Assembly (NCBI GenBank): GCA_045636205.1
Contig: JAZTXE010000039.1
Coordinates: forward strand, 1 to 38,247
DNA length: 38,247 nt
Source of the DNA: JAZRUF01 sp045636205
GTDB taxonomy: Bacteria; Bacillota; Clostridia; Oscillospirales; JAAYXM01
Reading direction: 5' to 3'
The translations under genes were made by a program, and so were the position numbers. Position 1 is the first letter of the stretch. Every line of letters starts with the position of its first letter. This document shows positions 1 to 8,549 of this stretch, piece by piece. The notes below the pieces were generated by a model. It was given only the letters and a program-made list of their open reading frames with translations. It did not search any database and was not told where the DNA came from.

Positions 1-2066
1 ATATCGGTTTCCTTAAAGCGGATAGCCATACCGTCGCGTGTAGCAAGGACTATTTCCTTATTACCGTCTGTAAGCATTACCGAGATAAGCTCGTCGCCCT
101 CATTTATTGTCAATGCGCGGATACCGGTTTTACGTGCGGTATTGAGGCGGGTAAGAGCGATTCTCTTTACCGTGCCGTCCTTGGTTGCCATGACAAGGAA
201 CTTATCATCTTCAAATTCCTTAACCGGAATCATCGCGGTGACTTTTTCCTCACTCTCAAGCGGCAGAAGGTTTACTATATTCATGCCCTTTGCGGTGCGG
301 CTGGTTTCAGGTATCTGATAACCCTTTACGCGATAAAGGCGGCCCTTATTGGTAAAGAACAAGATAAAATCATGCGAGGATGCGACAAAGAGAGTATCAA
401 CAAAGTCCTCTTCGCGCGTGGTCATCGCGGATATTCCCTTGCCGCCACGGCGCTGCGAGCGATAAGTATTTGCGGGCAGACGTTTGATATATCCGTAGTG
501 GGTAAGCGTATATGCGCACTCCTCCTCCGGGATAAGGTCCTCATCCTCAATATCCACATCAGTTGCGGGCAGGATTTCGGTGAGTCTGTCATCGCCGTAT
601 CTGTCACGGATTTCGATAAGCTCGTCTTTAATTTTTTCCATGAGCTTGTTGCGGTCTGAGAGAAGGATTCTGTAGCCTTCGCATCTTTCAAGAAGCTCCT
701 GGTACTCCTGCTCAATCTTTTCGCCGTTTAATTTTTGCAGCTGACCTAAACGCATGTCAAGTACGCTCTGAGCCTGAATTTCGCTCATGTTAAAGCGTTC
801 CATTAAGCGTTCTTTAGCATCGTCATAAGAATTTCTGATTATGCTTATAATCTCGTCAATATTATCAAGAGCTATACGCAAGCCCTCTAAAATATGCATT
901 CTTGCTTCGGCTTTTTCCAGGTCAAACTTGGTTCTGCGCGTTACTATTTCTTCCTGGAACTTGATAAACTCGGCAAGGATTTCACGAAGCCCCATTGTCT
1001 GCGGCTTGCCGTCCTTGATTGCGAGCATATTTATTGAGAAGCTATCCTGCAAGCGAGTATATTTAAAGAGCTGGTTTAAAACAACCTGCGGGTTTGCATC
1101 ACGCTTTAAGAAAATCTCAAGGCGGATACCTACACGGTCGGAGGAGTGGTCATCAATATCGGAAAGACCTTCTATTCTCTTCTCCTTTACCATCTCGGCG
1201 ATGGACTCTACGAGCATCTTTTTATTGACCTGATACGGAAGCTCGGTGACTATAATGGACGAAGTTCCGTCCCTGCGCTCTTCAATTTCGGTCTTAGCGC
1301 GGATTATAATCTTTCCTTTACCGGTTGCATACGCACTTCTTATACCCGATTTTCCCATAATTGCAGCTTTGGTCGGGAAATCCGGACCCTGGATATACTC
1401 CATAAGCTCTTCAACGCTTATATCCGGATTTTCAATCTGAGCTATCGCACCGTCCAAGACCTCAGTCAGGTTATGCGGCGGGATGTTGGTCGCCATACCT
1501 ACTGCGATACCCGAGCTACCGTTAATGAGAAGGGTTGGGATTCTTGTAGGCAACACCTTGGGTTCGACGCGCTTTTCGTCGAAGTTTGGCGCAAAGTCGA
1601 CCGTGTTCTTCTCAATATTCTCAAGCAAAAGGTTTGAGAGCTTTGACATCCTTGCTTCGGTATAACGGTATGCCGCAGGTGGGTCACCGTCAACCGAACC
1701 GAAGTTGCCGTGACCGTCTATAAGAGGATACCTCATTGAGAAGTCCTGAGCAAGACGTACCATAGCATCGTAAACAGATGCGTCACCGTGCGGGTGGTAT
1801 CTGCCTATAACGTTACCAACGGTGGTTGCGGATTTGAAAAACGGTTTATCGACAGTCAGATGCTCCTCGTACATTGAGTAGAGGATACGTCTGTGAACCG
1901 GTTTTAAACCGTCACGCACATCCGGAAGCCCACGCGAGACTATAACGCTCATTGCATAGTCAATAAACGCCTCGCGCATTCTCTGTTCTATATCTATATT
2001 TACTATTTTTTGTGTATCGAAGTATTCTTCAAAATGAGAATCCTCGTATTTCTTATGCTTTGCCAT
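1..2066 (-). CDS. gyrA: DNA gyrase subunit A (3' end outside window)
   Basis: GyrA forms the breakage-reunion half of the GyrA2B2 topoisomerase that introduces negative supercoils. The reading frame starts at the ATG at 2066 and stays open to the left edge, giving about 688 residues; the last blades of the C-terminal beta-pinwheel are missing. The N-terminal domain shows the conserved DYAMSVIVSRGLPDVRDG stretch and the catalytic tyrosine in AAYRYTEARM. The quinolone pocket reads HPHGDASVYD, so residue 96 (E. coli Ser83 equivalent) is Ala. The GyrA box QRRGGKG, needed for DNA wrapping, lies near residue 538. That box separates gyrase from topoisomerase IV ParC. The gene follows gyrB by 29 bp and is probably the last member of the dnaA operon. 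Confidence 0.97.
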   Translation of the reverse strand, partial: MAKHKKYEDSHFEEYFDTQKIVNIDIEQRMREAFIDYAMSVIVSRGLPDVRDGLKPVHRRILYSMYEEHLTVDKPFFKSATTVGNVIGRYHPHGDASVYDAMVRLAQDFSMRYPLIDGHGNFGSVDGDPPAAYRYTEARMSKLSNLLLENIEKNTVDFAPNFDEKRVEPKVLPTRIPTLLINGSSGIAVGMATNIPPHNLTEVLDGAIAQIENPDISVEELMEYIQGPDFPTKAAIMGKSGIRSAYATGKGKIIIRAKTEIEERRDGTSSIIVTELPYQVNKKMLVESIAEMVKEKRIEGLSDIDDHSSDRVGIRLEIFLKRDANPQVVLNQLFKYTRLQDSFSINMLAIKDGKPQTMGLREILAEFIKFQEEIVTRRTKFDLEKAEARMHILEGLRIALDNIDEIISIIRNSYDDAKERLMERFNMSEIQAQSVLDMRLGQLQKLNGEKIEQEYQELLERCEGYRILLSDRNKLMEKIKDELIEIRDRYGDDRLTEILPATDVDIEDEDLIPEEECAYTLTHYGYIKRLPANTYRSQRRGGKGISAMTTREEDFVDTLFVASSHDFILFFTNKGRLYRVKGYQIPETSRTAKGMNIVNLLPLESEEKVTAMIPVKEFEDDKFLVMATKDGTVKRIALTRLNTARKTGIRALTINEGDELISVMLTDGNKEIVLATRDGMAIRFKETD

Positions 2067-2095
2067 ATGTTAAACTGTCCTTTCAAAGATTGAAA

Positions 2096-4039
2096 TCAAA
2101 CGTCAAGGTTTGTGACATATTGAGCATTTTCCTCGATGAAAAGTCTTCTCGGTTCTACTTCATCACCCATCAGGATGCTGAAAATCTGGTCAGCTTTCTC
2201 GGCATCCTCAAGAGTTACCTTAAGCAGAACGCGGTTTTTCGGGTCCATTGTGGTTTCCCACAGTTCTTCCGGGTTCATCTCACCAAGACCTTTATAGCGG
2301 CTGATATCAACCTTTGCGTTTTTATCCCCATCCTTAAGCTCTTCGCTTATGCGGTCACGCTCCTCGTCACTGAAAGCGACAAAGCTTTTCTTGCCTCGTG
2401 AGAGCTTATAAAGCGGGGGTTTTGCCAGATAAATATGCCCGGTTTCAACAAGCGGACGCATGAATCTGAAGAAGAAGGTAAGAAGCAGCGTTTGAATGTG
2501 TGCACCATCAACGTCAGCATCCGCCATAATTATAACTTTATCGTATCTTAATTTTTCAAGATTGAATTCGCCCGCGATACCCGTACCGAGTGCCTGGATT
2601 ACCGGGGTTAATTTATCGTTTCCGTAAACCTTATCGGCTCTTGCCTTTTCAACGTTTAGCATCTTTCCCCAAAGCGGTAGAATTGCCTGGTATTTGCTGT
2701 CACGTCCGTTTTTAGCCGAGCCGCCTGCGGAATCACCCTCGACGATGTAAATTTCCGTCTTTGACGGGTCTTTTACAATACAGTCGGTGAGTTTTCCGGG
2801 CAGTGAGCTTGAACCGAGCGGTGTTTTTCTCGTCGCTTCTCTTGCTTTTCTCGCGGCAATTCTTGCACGTGATGCCAAAACCGCTTTTTCAATTATCGCT
2901 TTTCCGACCTGCGGGTTTTCTTCAAGGAAGTCGGCAAGCTTTTCTTTTACTATGTTTTCAACCAAACCTCTTATTTCGGAATTGCCGAGCTTGGTTTTGG
3001 TCTGACCTTCAAACTGTGGCTCTTCGAGCTTTACGGATATAACCGCGATAAGACCTTCACGTGCGTCTTCACCGGTAAGCTCTTCATCGTCCTTCATAAG
3101 CTTATATTTTCTCGCATACTCAACCAGCACTCTTGTAAGCGCGGATTTAAATCCGGTCTCATGCGTACCGCCTTCGGTAGTCGAGATATTGTTTGCAAAG
3201 GACTCTATGGTTTCGTCATACGAGGTTGACCATGAAAGGGCGACCTCTGCGATAGAGCCGTTTTTCTCACCGCTTACGTAAATTACGTCGCTGTGGATGG
3301 TTTCAAGGCTTTCTCTTCTGGATTTTTTCTCGTTAAACAGATATGATACGAAGTTTTTGATACCGCCGTCGTAGTGGAGAAGCTCGGAAACCTCTTCTTC
3401 ACCGCGCATATCTGCAAACTTTATCTTGATACCGCCGTTTAAGAATGCCTGCTCTCTGAGTCTCTTTAGCAGGGTATCATACTCATAAACGGTTTCTTCG
3501 AATATATCCGGATCTGCCCAGAAGGTAATCTCGGTTCCGGTTTTATCGGTTTTTCCAATGTTCTGAACCTGACCCTCGGGAACACCGCGGTTATAAATCT
3601 GGTGCCAGATATTTTCACCGTCATGTACAAACACTTCAAGCTTTGTTGAAAGCGCATTTACAACAGATGCACCTACACCGTGCAGACCGCCGGAGACCTT
3701 GTATCCGCCGCCGCCGAATTTTCCGCCTGCGTGAAGAACGGTAAATACAACATCTATTGTTGATATGCCCATTTTAGGATGGATACCGTGAGGTATGCCG
3801 CGGCCGTTATCGCGTACAGTTACAGAATTGTCCTTATTGAGAACAACATCTATCTGACTGCAAAATCCCGCAAGCGCTTCGTCAATAGCGTTATCCACTA
3901 TTTCATATACCAGGTGGTGAAGACCTCTTATAGAAGTTGAGCCGATATACATGCCCGGGCGTTTACGCACCGCTTCAAGTCCTTCAAGCACCTGTATTTG
4001 TGTTTCGTCATAATTATGAGTCATATTGGTTTCCGCCAT
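2096..4039 (-). CDS. gyrB: DNA gyrase subunit B
   Basis: GyrB is the ATPase and TOPRIM subunit of gyrase. At 647 residues it has the usual Gram-positive length, without the roughly 170-residue proteobacterial insertion. The GHKL ATPase domain shows the catalytic glutamate and Mg-binding asparagine in YEIVDNAIDEALAG (E46, N50) and the ATP lid GGLHGVGASVVNALS. The TOPRIM part shows EGDSAGGSAK and PLWGKMLNVEKA, with the DADVDGAH metal site. It ends with the conserved RR(L)FIEENA region. The ATG at 4039 is used; an in-frame ATG five codons later is an alternative. remB lies 25 bp upstream and gyrA 29 bp downstream, the usual order next to oriC. Confidence 0.98.
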   Translation of the reverse strand: MAETNMTHNYDETQIQVLEGLEAVRKRPGMYIGSTSIRGLHHLVYEIVDNAIDEALAGFCSQIDVVLNKDNSVTVRDNGRGIPHGIHPKMGISTIDVVFTVLHAGGKFGGGGYKVSGGLHGVGASVVNALSTKLEVFVHDGENIWHQIYNRGVPEGQVQNIGKTDKTGTEITFWADPDIFEETVYEYDTLLKRLREQAFLNGGIKIKFADMRGEEEVSELLHYDGGIKNFVSYLFNEKKSRRESLETIHSDVIYVSGEKNGSIAEVALSWSTSYDETIESFANNISTTEGGTHETGFKSALTRVLVEYARKYKLMKDDEELTGEDAREGLIAVISVKLEEPQFEGQTKTKLGNSEIRGLVENIVKEKLADFLEENPQVGKAIIEKAVLASRARIAARKAREATRKTPLGSSSLPGKLTDCIVKDPSKTEIYIVEGDSAGGSAKNGRDSKYQAILPLWGKMLNVEKARADKVYGNDKLTPVIQALGTGIAGEFNLEKLRYDKVIIMADADVDGAHIQTLLLTFFFRFMRPLVETGHIYLAKPPLYKLSRGKKSFVAFSDEERDRISEELKDGDKNAKVDISRYKGLGEMNPEELWETTMDPKNRVLLKVTLEDAEKADQIFSILMGDEVEPRRLFIEENAQYVTNLDV

Positions 4040-4064
4040 TTTTGACTAACCTCCGTATGATATC

Positions 4065-4331
4065 TTATTTGCTGTCAATAACATTTGAAGCAACGCGTTT
4101 TTGTAAAGTTGAAGGCGACAGCTGAGAAATGTAAGTTCTTGATTTTTTAGGTTCACTGCAGACTATAAATGAACGTGGCAGCTCATCACTTACATTTACT
4201 ACCCTTTTAGCTGTTTCTTCATTGGCTAAAAAATTTCGGGTTATTTTTGCCTGAGATGTTATATCCAAGTCAAAAATTCCTATTATTGAGTTGTAAGGAA
4301 TTATTGTATCTTGACCTAAATGTAAATACAT
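4065..4331 (-). CDS. remB: RemB/DUF370-like regulatory protein
   Basis: This 88-residue protein sits between recF and gyrB, exactly where B. subtilis carries yaaB (remB). The start MYLHLGQDTIIPYNSIIGIFD matches the short beta-rich DUF370/RemB fold, with an IPYNSIIGIFDLD core followed by a variable tail. RemA and RemB are small DNA-binding proteins linked in B. subtilis to extracellular matrix gene activation. The tail here, residues 65-88, is polar and unrecognised. Assignment rests on position, size and N-terminal similarity; the regulated genes in this organism cannot be read from the sequence. Spacing of about 25 bp to both neighbours fits cotranscription with recF and gyrB. Confidence 0.82.
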   Translation of the reverse strand: MYLHLGQDTIIPYNSIIGIFDLDITSQAKITRNFLANEETAKRVVNVSDELPRSFIVCSEPKKSRTYISQLSPSTLQKRVASNVIDSK

Positions 4332-4355
4332 ACTGTATTATCCTTTTTATATATT

Positions 4356-5465
4356 TCAATTTGTTTTTAAAATTTCACCGGATTTTACTTCAAACGCGGC
4401 TATATCACTTGCTCTTGAAAACATGTGATTATGGCAGCTTGAGATTATGACCTGCCCATGCGAAATTTTATTTAGAAGGTAAGCTTGGCGGTTTTCGTCA
4501 AGCTCGCTTAAAACATCGTCGAGCAAAAGTATCGGAAGCTCGCCGCCTATTTTGTAAAAAACATCGCGTTCTGCCATTTTGATTGAAAGAACCGCGGTTC
4601 GTATTTGCCCTTGCGATGCAAAAAACTTTGCGGGTTTTTCATCTATAAGAATTTCCATATCATCCTTATGCGCACCGACAAGGCAACTCTGCACTTCAAG
4701 CTCAGCCAACTTTCGATCATTTAAATGACGCAAAAGAGCATTAGAAATTTTATCCGGACTCGCATTTATATCTTCTATATACCTGTCCGTAATATATCTA
4801 ATAGAGAGGGTTTCTCTACCGCCTGACATTTCGTTATGTATATTTTTTGCAAAATATAACAATTTGTTTATAAAATCACTGCGATATTTTATTATTACTG
4901 CTCCGGAAATTGCGAGTTTCTCATTAAACACGTCAAGCAGGTCATTACGACCGGAAATGTCTTCATTTTTTAAAATTTTGTTTTTATGTTCAATTATTCG
5001 GTTATATTCTGCCAGAGCTTGAATATAATTTGGTTTAAGCTGAGAAATTGCGATGTTTAAAAAACGTCTGCGGACTGCAGGACCTTCTTTTATAAGATAT
5101 AAATCGTCGGGGGAAAATAAAACCGTCTGAACCGTTCCTACGTAATCGAGAAGTTTTTTTTGCAAAATTCCGTTTTCATATATTTTGCGTTTTGCAGTTG
5201 TGCTTAAATCGATGCGGAGTGAAAGGTCTCTCTCACGTGTGCGCACATCGGCTTGGATTTTTGCCTGATTTTCTCCGAACAGTATCAGTTCACGTTCATT
5301 TTTTGCGTGAAATGATTTTACGCATGACAAAAAGAAAATTGATTCAAGTAAGTTCGTTTTGCCTTGCGCGTTTTCACCCAATATAAGATTTACACCCGGT
5401 GAAAGGTCCTGATCTGCAAATCTGTAGTTTCTGAAATTTGAAAGCTTTAAATTTTTTATTTGCAT
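4356..5465 (-). CDS. recF: DNA replication/repair ATPase RecF
   Basis: RecF is an SMC-like ATPase that helps load RecA at gapped DNA in the RecFOR pathway. At 369 residues it is full length. Visible are the N-terminal start MQIKNLKLSNFRNYR, the Walker A motif GENAQGKTNLLES near residue 32, the arm region with FSPDDLYLIKEGPAVRRRFLN, and the Walker B/D-loop LLLLDDVLSELDENR near residue 310. The ATG at 5465 lies one base after the dnaN stop, so the two are translationally coupled. The S4-domain gene yaaA, which separates dnaN and recF in B. subtilis, is absent here. Confidence 0.97.
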   Translation of the reverse strand: MQIKNLKLSNFRNYRFADQDLSPGVNLILGENAQGKTNLLESIFFLSCVKSFHAKNERELILFGENQAKIQADVRTRERDLSLRIDLSTTAKRKIYENGILQKKLLDYVGTVQTVLFSPDDLYLIKEGPAVRRRFLNIAISQLKPNYIQALAEYNRIIEHKNKILKNEDISGRNDLLDVFNEKLAISGAVIIKYRSDFINKLLYFAKNIHNEMSGGRETLSIRYITDRYIEDINASPDKISNALLRHLNDRKLAELEVQSCLVGAHKDDMEILIDEKPAKFFASQGQIRTAVLSIKMAERDVFYKIGGELPILLLDDVLSELDENRQAYLLNKISHGQVIISSCHNHMFSRASDIAAFEVKSGEILKTN

Positions 5466-5466
5466 A

Positions 5467-6582
5467 TTATTCTACATCTGCTTTTAAACGGACCGGCAGA
5501 ATAAGATACAGGTAAGAATCACCTTCAAGAGGCTTTATTACCATCGGTGATAAATGAGTGTTGAGCTCTATTCTGACATCATCGTCCGGACAAGCTTTGA
5601 GAGCATCTAAGAGATAACGGTTGTTAAATCCGATTTCAAGCTCTTCAGACGGTGAAAGAAGCAGACATTCGTCCTGGGATTTACCCAAAGGCGTTGAACA
5701 TGTAAGCTTTACTGAAGTTTCTCCGAATATGCAGCGTACCGGGTTTTTAATACGCTCGTTTATAAGGATTGATACACGCTCAAGGGATGAGATAAAGTCT
5801 CTTACATGAACATTTGTTGAAAAAGCAAAGCTTTTCGGGATAGCGTTTTTGTAGTTTAAGAACTCACCCTCTAAAATTCTTGAGATAATGCGGGTGTTGT
5901 TTACCTGGAAGGTAATGTGTTTTTTGCCGAGTTTTATTTCGATTTCTTCGTCAGTATCATCCATTATTTTTACAAGCTCTTTTAAGGTATGGCCGGGTAC
6001 TACGAAGGAGAACTGATTGTTTAAGCTTGTGTTTTTGATTTCCTCAGTGCGTATTGCAAGACGGAAACCGTCAACAGATACTACGTTTAATCTGTTATCT
6101 TCGATTTCAAAGAGGGATCCGGTATGTATGGGTTTATTATCATTAGTGCTTATAGCAAAGATTGTCTGAGTAATCATTGACTTAAGTTGTTTTTGAGGGA
6201 GATTTAAGGAATAATCGCTCTCTACCTCGGGAAGATTCGGGAACTCAGCCGGGTCTAAGCCTATAATTTCATATCTTGCATTGCCGCATGTTAAAAGGAT
6301 TCCCATTGTTTCTGAAACTGATACTGTTACTATGTCATCGGGGAACAGACGGATAATGTCACTAAGTATCTTTGCATTAATTACGACACTTCCGCGCTCC
6401 ATTATAGTAGAGTCAATCTCAGTCTGGATTCCGGTTTCGAGGTTGTAGCCGGTTATTTTAAGGCTGTCACCCGCTTGGATGAGAAGACCCTCTAAAGTCG
6501 GTATTGAGCTTTTAGATGATACAGCCCAAGAGGCTACGGAAATTGCTTCTTGAAGAAGAGCTTTTTCGCAAGTAAATTTCAT
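5467..6582 (-). CDS. dnaN: DNA polymerase III sliding clamp (beta subunit)
   Basis: The beta clamp is a ring-shaped homodimer that tethers DNA polymerase to the template. At 371 residues it has the standard three-subdomain length. The N-terminus MKFTCEKALLQEAISVASWAV and the stretch IPTLEGLLIQAGDSLKITGYNLE are typical of the family, and the C-terminus ends with the clamp motif YLYLILPVRLK, part of the hydrophobic cleft that binds client peptides. The ATG at 6582 is preceded by a purine-rich AGGAATG site. It lies downstream of dnaA across the predicted origin and directly upstream of recF. Confidence 0.97.
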   Translation of the reverse strand: MKFTCEKALLQEAISVASWAVSSKSSIPTLEGLLIQAGDSLKITGYNLETGIQTEIDSTIMERGSVVINAKILSDIIRLFPDDIVTVSVSETMGILLTCGNARYEIIGLDPAEFPNLPEVESDYSLNLPQKQLKSMITQTIFAISTNDNKPIHTGSLFEIEDNRLNVVSVDGFRLAIRTEEIKNTSLNNQFSFVVPGHTLKELVKIMDDTDEEIEIKLGKKHITFQVNNTRIISRILEGEFLNYKNAIPKSFAFSTNVHVRDFISSLERVSILINERIKNPVRCIFGETSVKLTCSTPLGKSQDECLLLSPSEELEIGFNNRYLLDALKACPDDDVRIELNTHLSPMVIKPLEGDSYLYLILPVRLKADVE

Positions 6583-6823
6583 GAGAAAAACATTCCTTTC
6601 TCCGGTTATATTTTTTATTCGTAATGAATATAATATATATTTTTAGTATTAGTAATAGTACTGTGGATTTTGTGGAAATCTTTTTTATGCGTTGGAAATA
6701 AAGGGTTTAGCCGTTAACAAGCGGTTGTTGAAAGATTTGACACTTTTCCACATATAATGGCTAAACGATTTATATTAACAGGTTATATGCTGTTAATTCC
6801 ACAGGTTATATGTGGATAACTTT
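6583..6823. other. Probable chromosomal origin oriC (dnaA-dnaN intergenic)
   Basis: This is the dnaA-dnaN gap where Bacillota origins unwind. Read from the dnaA side it holds a perfect DnaA box (TGTGGATAA, 6811-6819), a relaxed box (TTTTCCACA, 6744-6752) and two abutting box-like repeats (TGTGGATTT and TGTGGAAAT, 6662-6679). Directly beside these is the triplet run TAG-TAT-TAG-TAA-TAG (6644-6658), then an almost pure A/T stretch (6605-6643) before dnaN. The order boxes, trios, AT-rich element, dnaN is the one described for the B. subtilis basal unwinding system. Motifs are read directly; origin function is inferred from them and from position. Confidence 0.85.
6778..6812 (+). repeat. 12-bp direct repeat inside oriC
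   Basis: ACAGGTTATATG occurs exactly at 6778-6789 and again at 6801-6812, 23 bp apart start to start. The second copy runs straight into the perfect DnaA box at 6811-6819. The separator is TGTTAATTCC plus one base. This spacing is about two helical turns, which would put a bound protein on the same face of the DNA. Confidence 0.85.
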
Positions 6824-8134
6824 TTATGAGCCTAAAATATTATTGCGGATGTCTTTTATAATTTTGTTGAGTGAATCCTGCTTTTCCATTTCGGCTTCCA
6901 TCTTTTTATGCGCGTGCATTGCAGTTGTATGGTCACGGCCTCCGAAGTGTTTTCCAATATCCGGATATGACATATTTGTTATTTCACGCACTAAATAGAT
7001 GGCAATCTGGCGCGGGATAACCGTTTCCTTTGATCTGTTTTTTCCAACCAGTGTAGAAGGTTCCACTTGATAATACTTTGATACTTCCTTTATTATAATT
7101 TCAGGAGTGGGTATCTGATTGCGGTTTTCCATAAACATGTCTTTTATTGCGCGTTCGACGGTTTCCTGAGTGATTGAGTCGGAAAGAAGATCTCTGTATG
7201 CTAATATTTTTTTAACAGTTCCTTCTATCTGACGGACGTTTGCGGTTACGTTATTTGCTATAATTTCTTTGTATTTCTGCTCAAGCTGCAGACCTAAGCG
7301 ATTTGCCTTGAGGCTTATGATAGCCATTCGTGTTTCAAAGTTCGGGGGTTGAATATCCGCCATAAGACCCCATTCAAAGCGGGTGCGGAGTCTCTCCTCT
7401 AAAGCGACCATTTCTTTTGGAAGACGGTCCGAGGTAAGGACAATCTGCTTATTTGCTTCATGGAGAGTATTAAACGTGTGGAAAAATTCCTCCTGGGTAC
7501 TTATCTTTCCTGCGATAAACTGAATATCGTCAACCAGCAGGGCATCAGTTTCACGGTATTTGTTGCGGAAGTCCTGAACCTTACCTGACTGAATTGCTTC
7601 GATAAGTTCGTTTGTAAAGTCATCACCTTTTATGTACATAACCTGCGCGCCGGGGGTGTTCTTCTTTATAACATTACCTATCGCCTTTAGCAGATGGGTT
7701 TTGCCAAGTCCTGATTCACCGTATATAAGAAGCGGGTTATACGTTTGTCCGGGTGAATTTGCAACCGCTTTTGCAGCCGCATGCGCGAACTTGTTAGAAT
7801 CACCTACAACAAAGCGTTCGAATGAATATTCATCCTCACTCGCTTCGGTTTGAGCATTCTTTATATGGTCAGTGCTTATTTCTTCCTCAGCATAAATCTC
7901 AAAATCCATGTCAGCGGAGAATAAAAGCTTGAGTGCTTCACGGATTTTTTCCGAATGGTGCGCAAGTATCATAGTTTTTTTGATTTTTGCGGGTGTTACG
8001 AGGATAAGCTTGTCATTTGAAAGAGAGACCGCGGTTAAATCGTCAAACCATGTGTCAATCGCGACTTGGCTCATGCCCAGCTCATTTTTCATTATACTTA
8101 TTATTTTAGCCCATACATCGGCTGCGTTATTCAT
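6824..8134 (-). CDS. dnaA: Chromosomal replication initiator DnaA
   Basis: DnaA is the AAA+ initiator that binds DnaA boxes and melts oriC. The 436-residue protein shows domain I (residues 1-80, VWAKIISIMKNELG), a short linker, the AAA+ core with Walker A GESGLGKTHLLK (139-150) and Walker B DALLVDDIQFI, and the domain IV helix-turn-helix with the signature GGRDHTTAMHAHKKME near residues 395-410. The ATG at 8134 is preceded by GGGGGA six bases upstream. A minus-strand promoter lies at 8288-8316. The predicted origin follows the stop codon directly. Linker domain II is short compared with Actinobacteria but normal for Clostridia. Confidence 0.98.
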   Translation of the reverse strand: MNNAADVWAKIISIMKNELGMSQVAIDTWFDDLTAVSLSNDKLILVTPAKIKKTMILAHHSEKIREALKLLFSADMDFEIYAEEEISTDHIKNAQTEASEDEYSFERFVVGDSNKFAHAAAKAVANSPGQTYNPLLIYGESGLGKTHLLKAIGNVIKKNTPGAQVMYIKGDDFTNELIEAIQSGKVQDFRNKYRETDALLVDDIQFIAGKISTQEEFFHTFNTLHEANKQIVLTSDRLPKEMVALEERLRTRFEWGLMADIQPPNFETRMAIISLKANRLGLQLEQKYKEIIANNVTANVRQIEGTVKKILAYRDLLSDSITQETVERAIKDMFMENRNQIPTPEIIIKEVSKYYQVEPSTLVGKNRSKETVIPRQIAIYLVREITNMSYPDIGKHFGGRDHTTAMHAHKKMEAEMEKQDSLNKIIKDIRNNILGS

Positions 8135-8287
8135 TTATTATCCCCCAATTTCAGCTCATATTTTCAGCTTTAAAAACAAAAGCCGCCCGCTTTGAAAGCA
8201 ACTTTTGAAAATTCTTTTTCTTATAAAACTGCAATGTTAAAAAAATATAAATTGCACAGGAAATAAAGTACAATTTCTTCCATGATT

Positions 8288-8316
8288 ATTATATCAGAAA
8301 ATTTATGATTTGGCAA
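8288..8316 (-). promoter_or_regulatory. SigA-type promoter for dnaA operon
   Basis: On the minus strand the -35 TTGCCA (8316-8311) and the -10 TATAAT (8293-8288) are separated by 17 bp. This is a one-mismatch consensus promoter about 150 bp upstream of the dnaA start codon. Confidence 0.75.
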
Positions 8317-8412
8317 ATAAAAGTGACAATAAAAACTAAAAAAATATATAGAAAAATTTATAAATACGAAATCGTGTGTTTTATAAAAAATCGCAATTTT
8401 AAAAAATTTGTC

Positions 8413-8442
8413 TTGACAAGTGTCGAGAAAGTCTTATATAAT
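8413..8442 (+). promoter_or_regulatory. SigA-type promoter for rpmH operon
   Basis: A perfect -35 TTGACA (8413-8418) and a perfect -10 TATAAT (8437-8442) are separated by 18 bp. Transcription would start near 8450, about 100 nt before the rpmH start codon. It is the strongest consensus promoter in the window, as expected for a ribosomal protein gene. Confidence 0.85.
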
Positions 8443-8449
8443 AGACCAT

Positions 8450-8521
8450 GTACCTGTATTTTTGAGGTACAAATAGCGTCGCGCACCCTTGAATTTGCGG
8501 ATGCGGGACGGTATTTGTACC
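8450..8521 (+). promoter_or_regulatory. rpmH 5' leader with two exclusive helices
   Basis: GTACCT (8450-8455) can pair with AGGTAC (8465-8470). The overlapping segment GGTACAAATA (8466-8475) is an exact complement of TATTTGTACC (8512-8521), giving a 10-bp alternative helix. A local ACGGTA/TACCGT hairpin also competes for the 3' arm. The two main folds cannot form together. The pairing is visible in the sequence; a role in L34 control is inference. Confidence 0.5.
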
Positions 8522-8549
8522 GTTATTTTGGACGTTGGAGGTGTTTTGA

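Larger units (their letters stand above)
8135..8549. other. Divergent dnaA/rpmH regulatory region
   Basis: A 415-bp non-coding, AT-rich stretch separates the two divergent core operons. It contains a leftward SigA-type promoter for dnaA (8288-8316), a rightward one for rpmH (8413-8442) and a structured rpmH leader (8450-8521). The roughly 150-nt dnaA leader (8135-8280) has no clear hairpin. I found no good DnaA box here, so dnaA autoregulation from this side is not supported and the box cluster is only in the dnaA-dnaN gap. Confidence 0.7.

Noticed and set aside
422..715. 97-codon minus-strand frame in gyrA
   Set aside because: It overlaps gyrA in another frame; the GyrA translation through this part is clearly conserved.
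8135..8549. Second DnaA-box cluster upstream of dnaA, as in B. subtilis
   Set aside because: I searched both strands for TTATCCACA-like sites and found none better than three mismatches.
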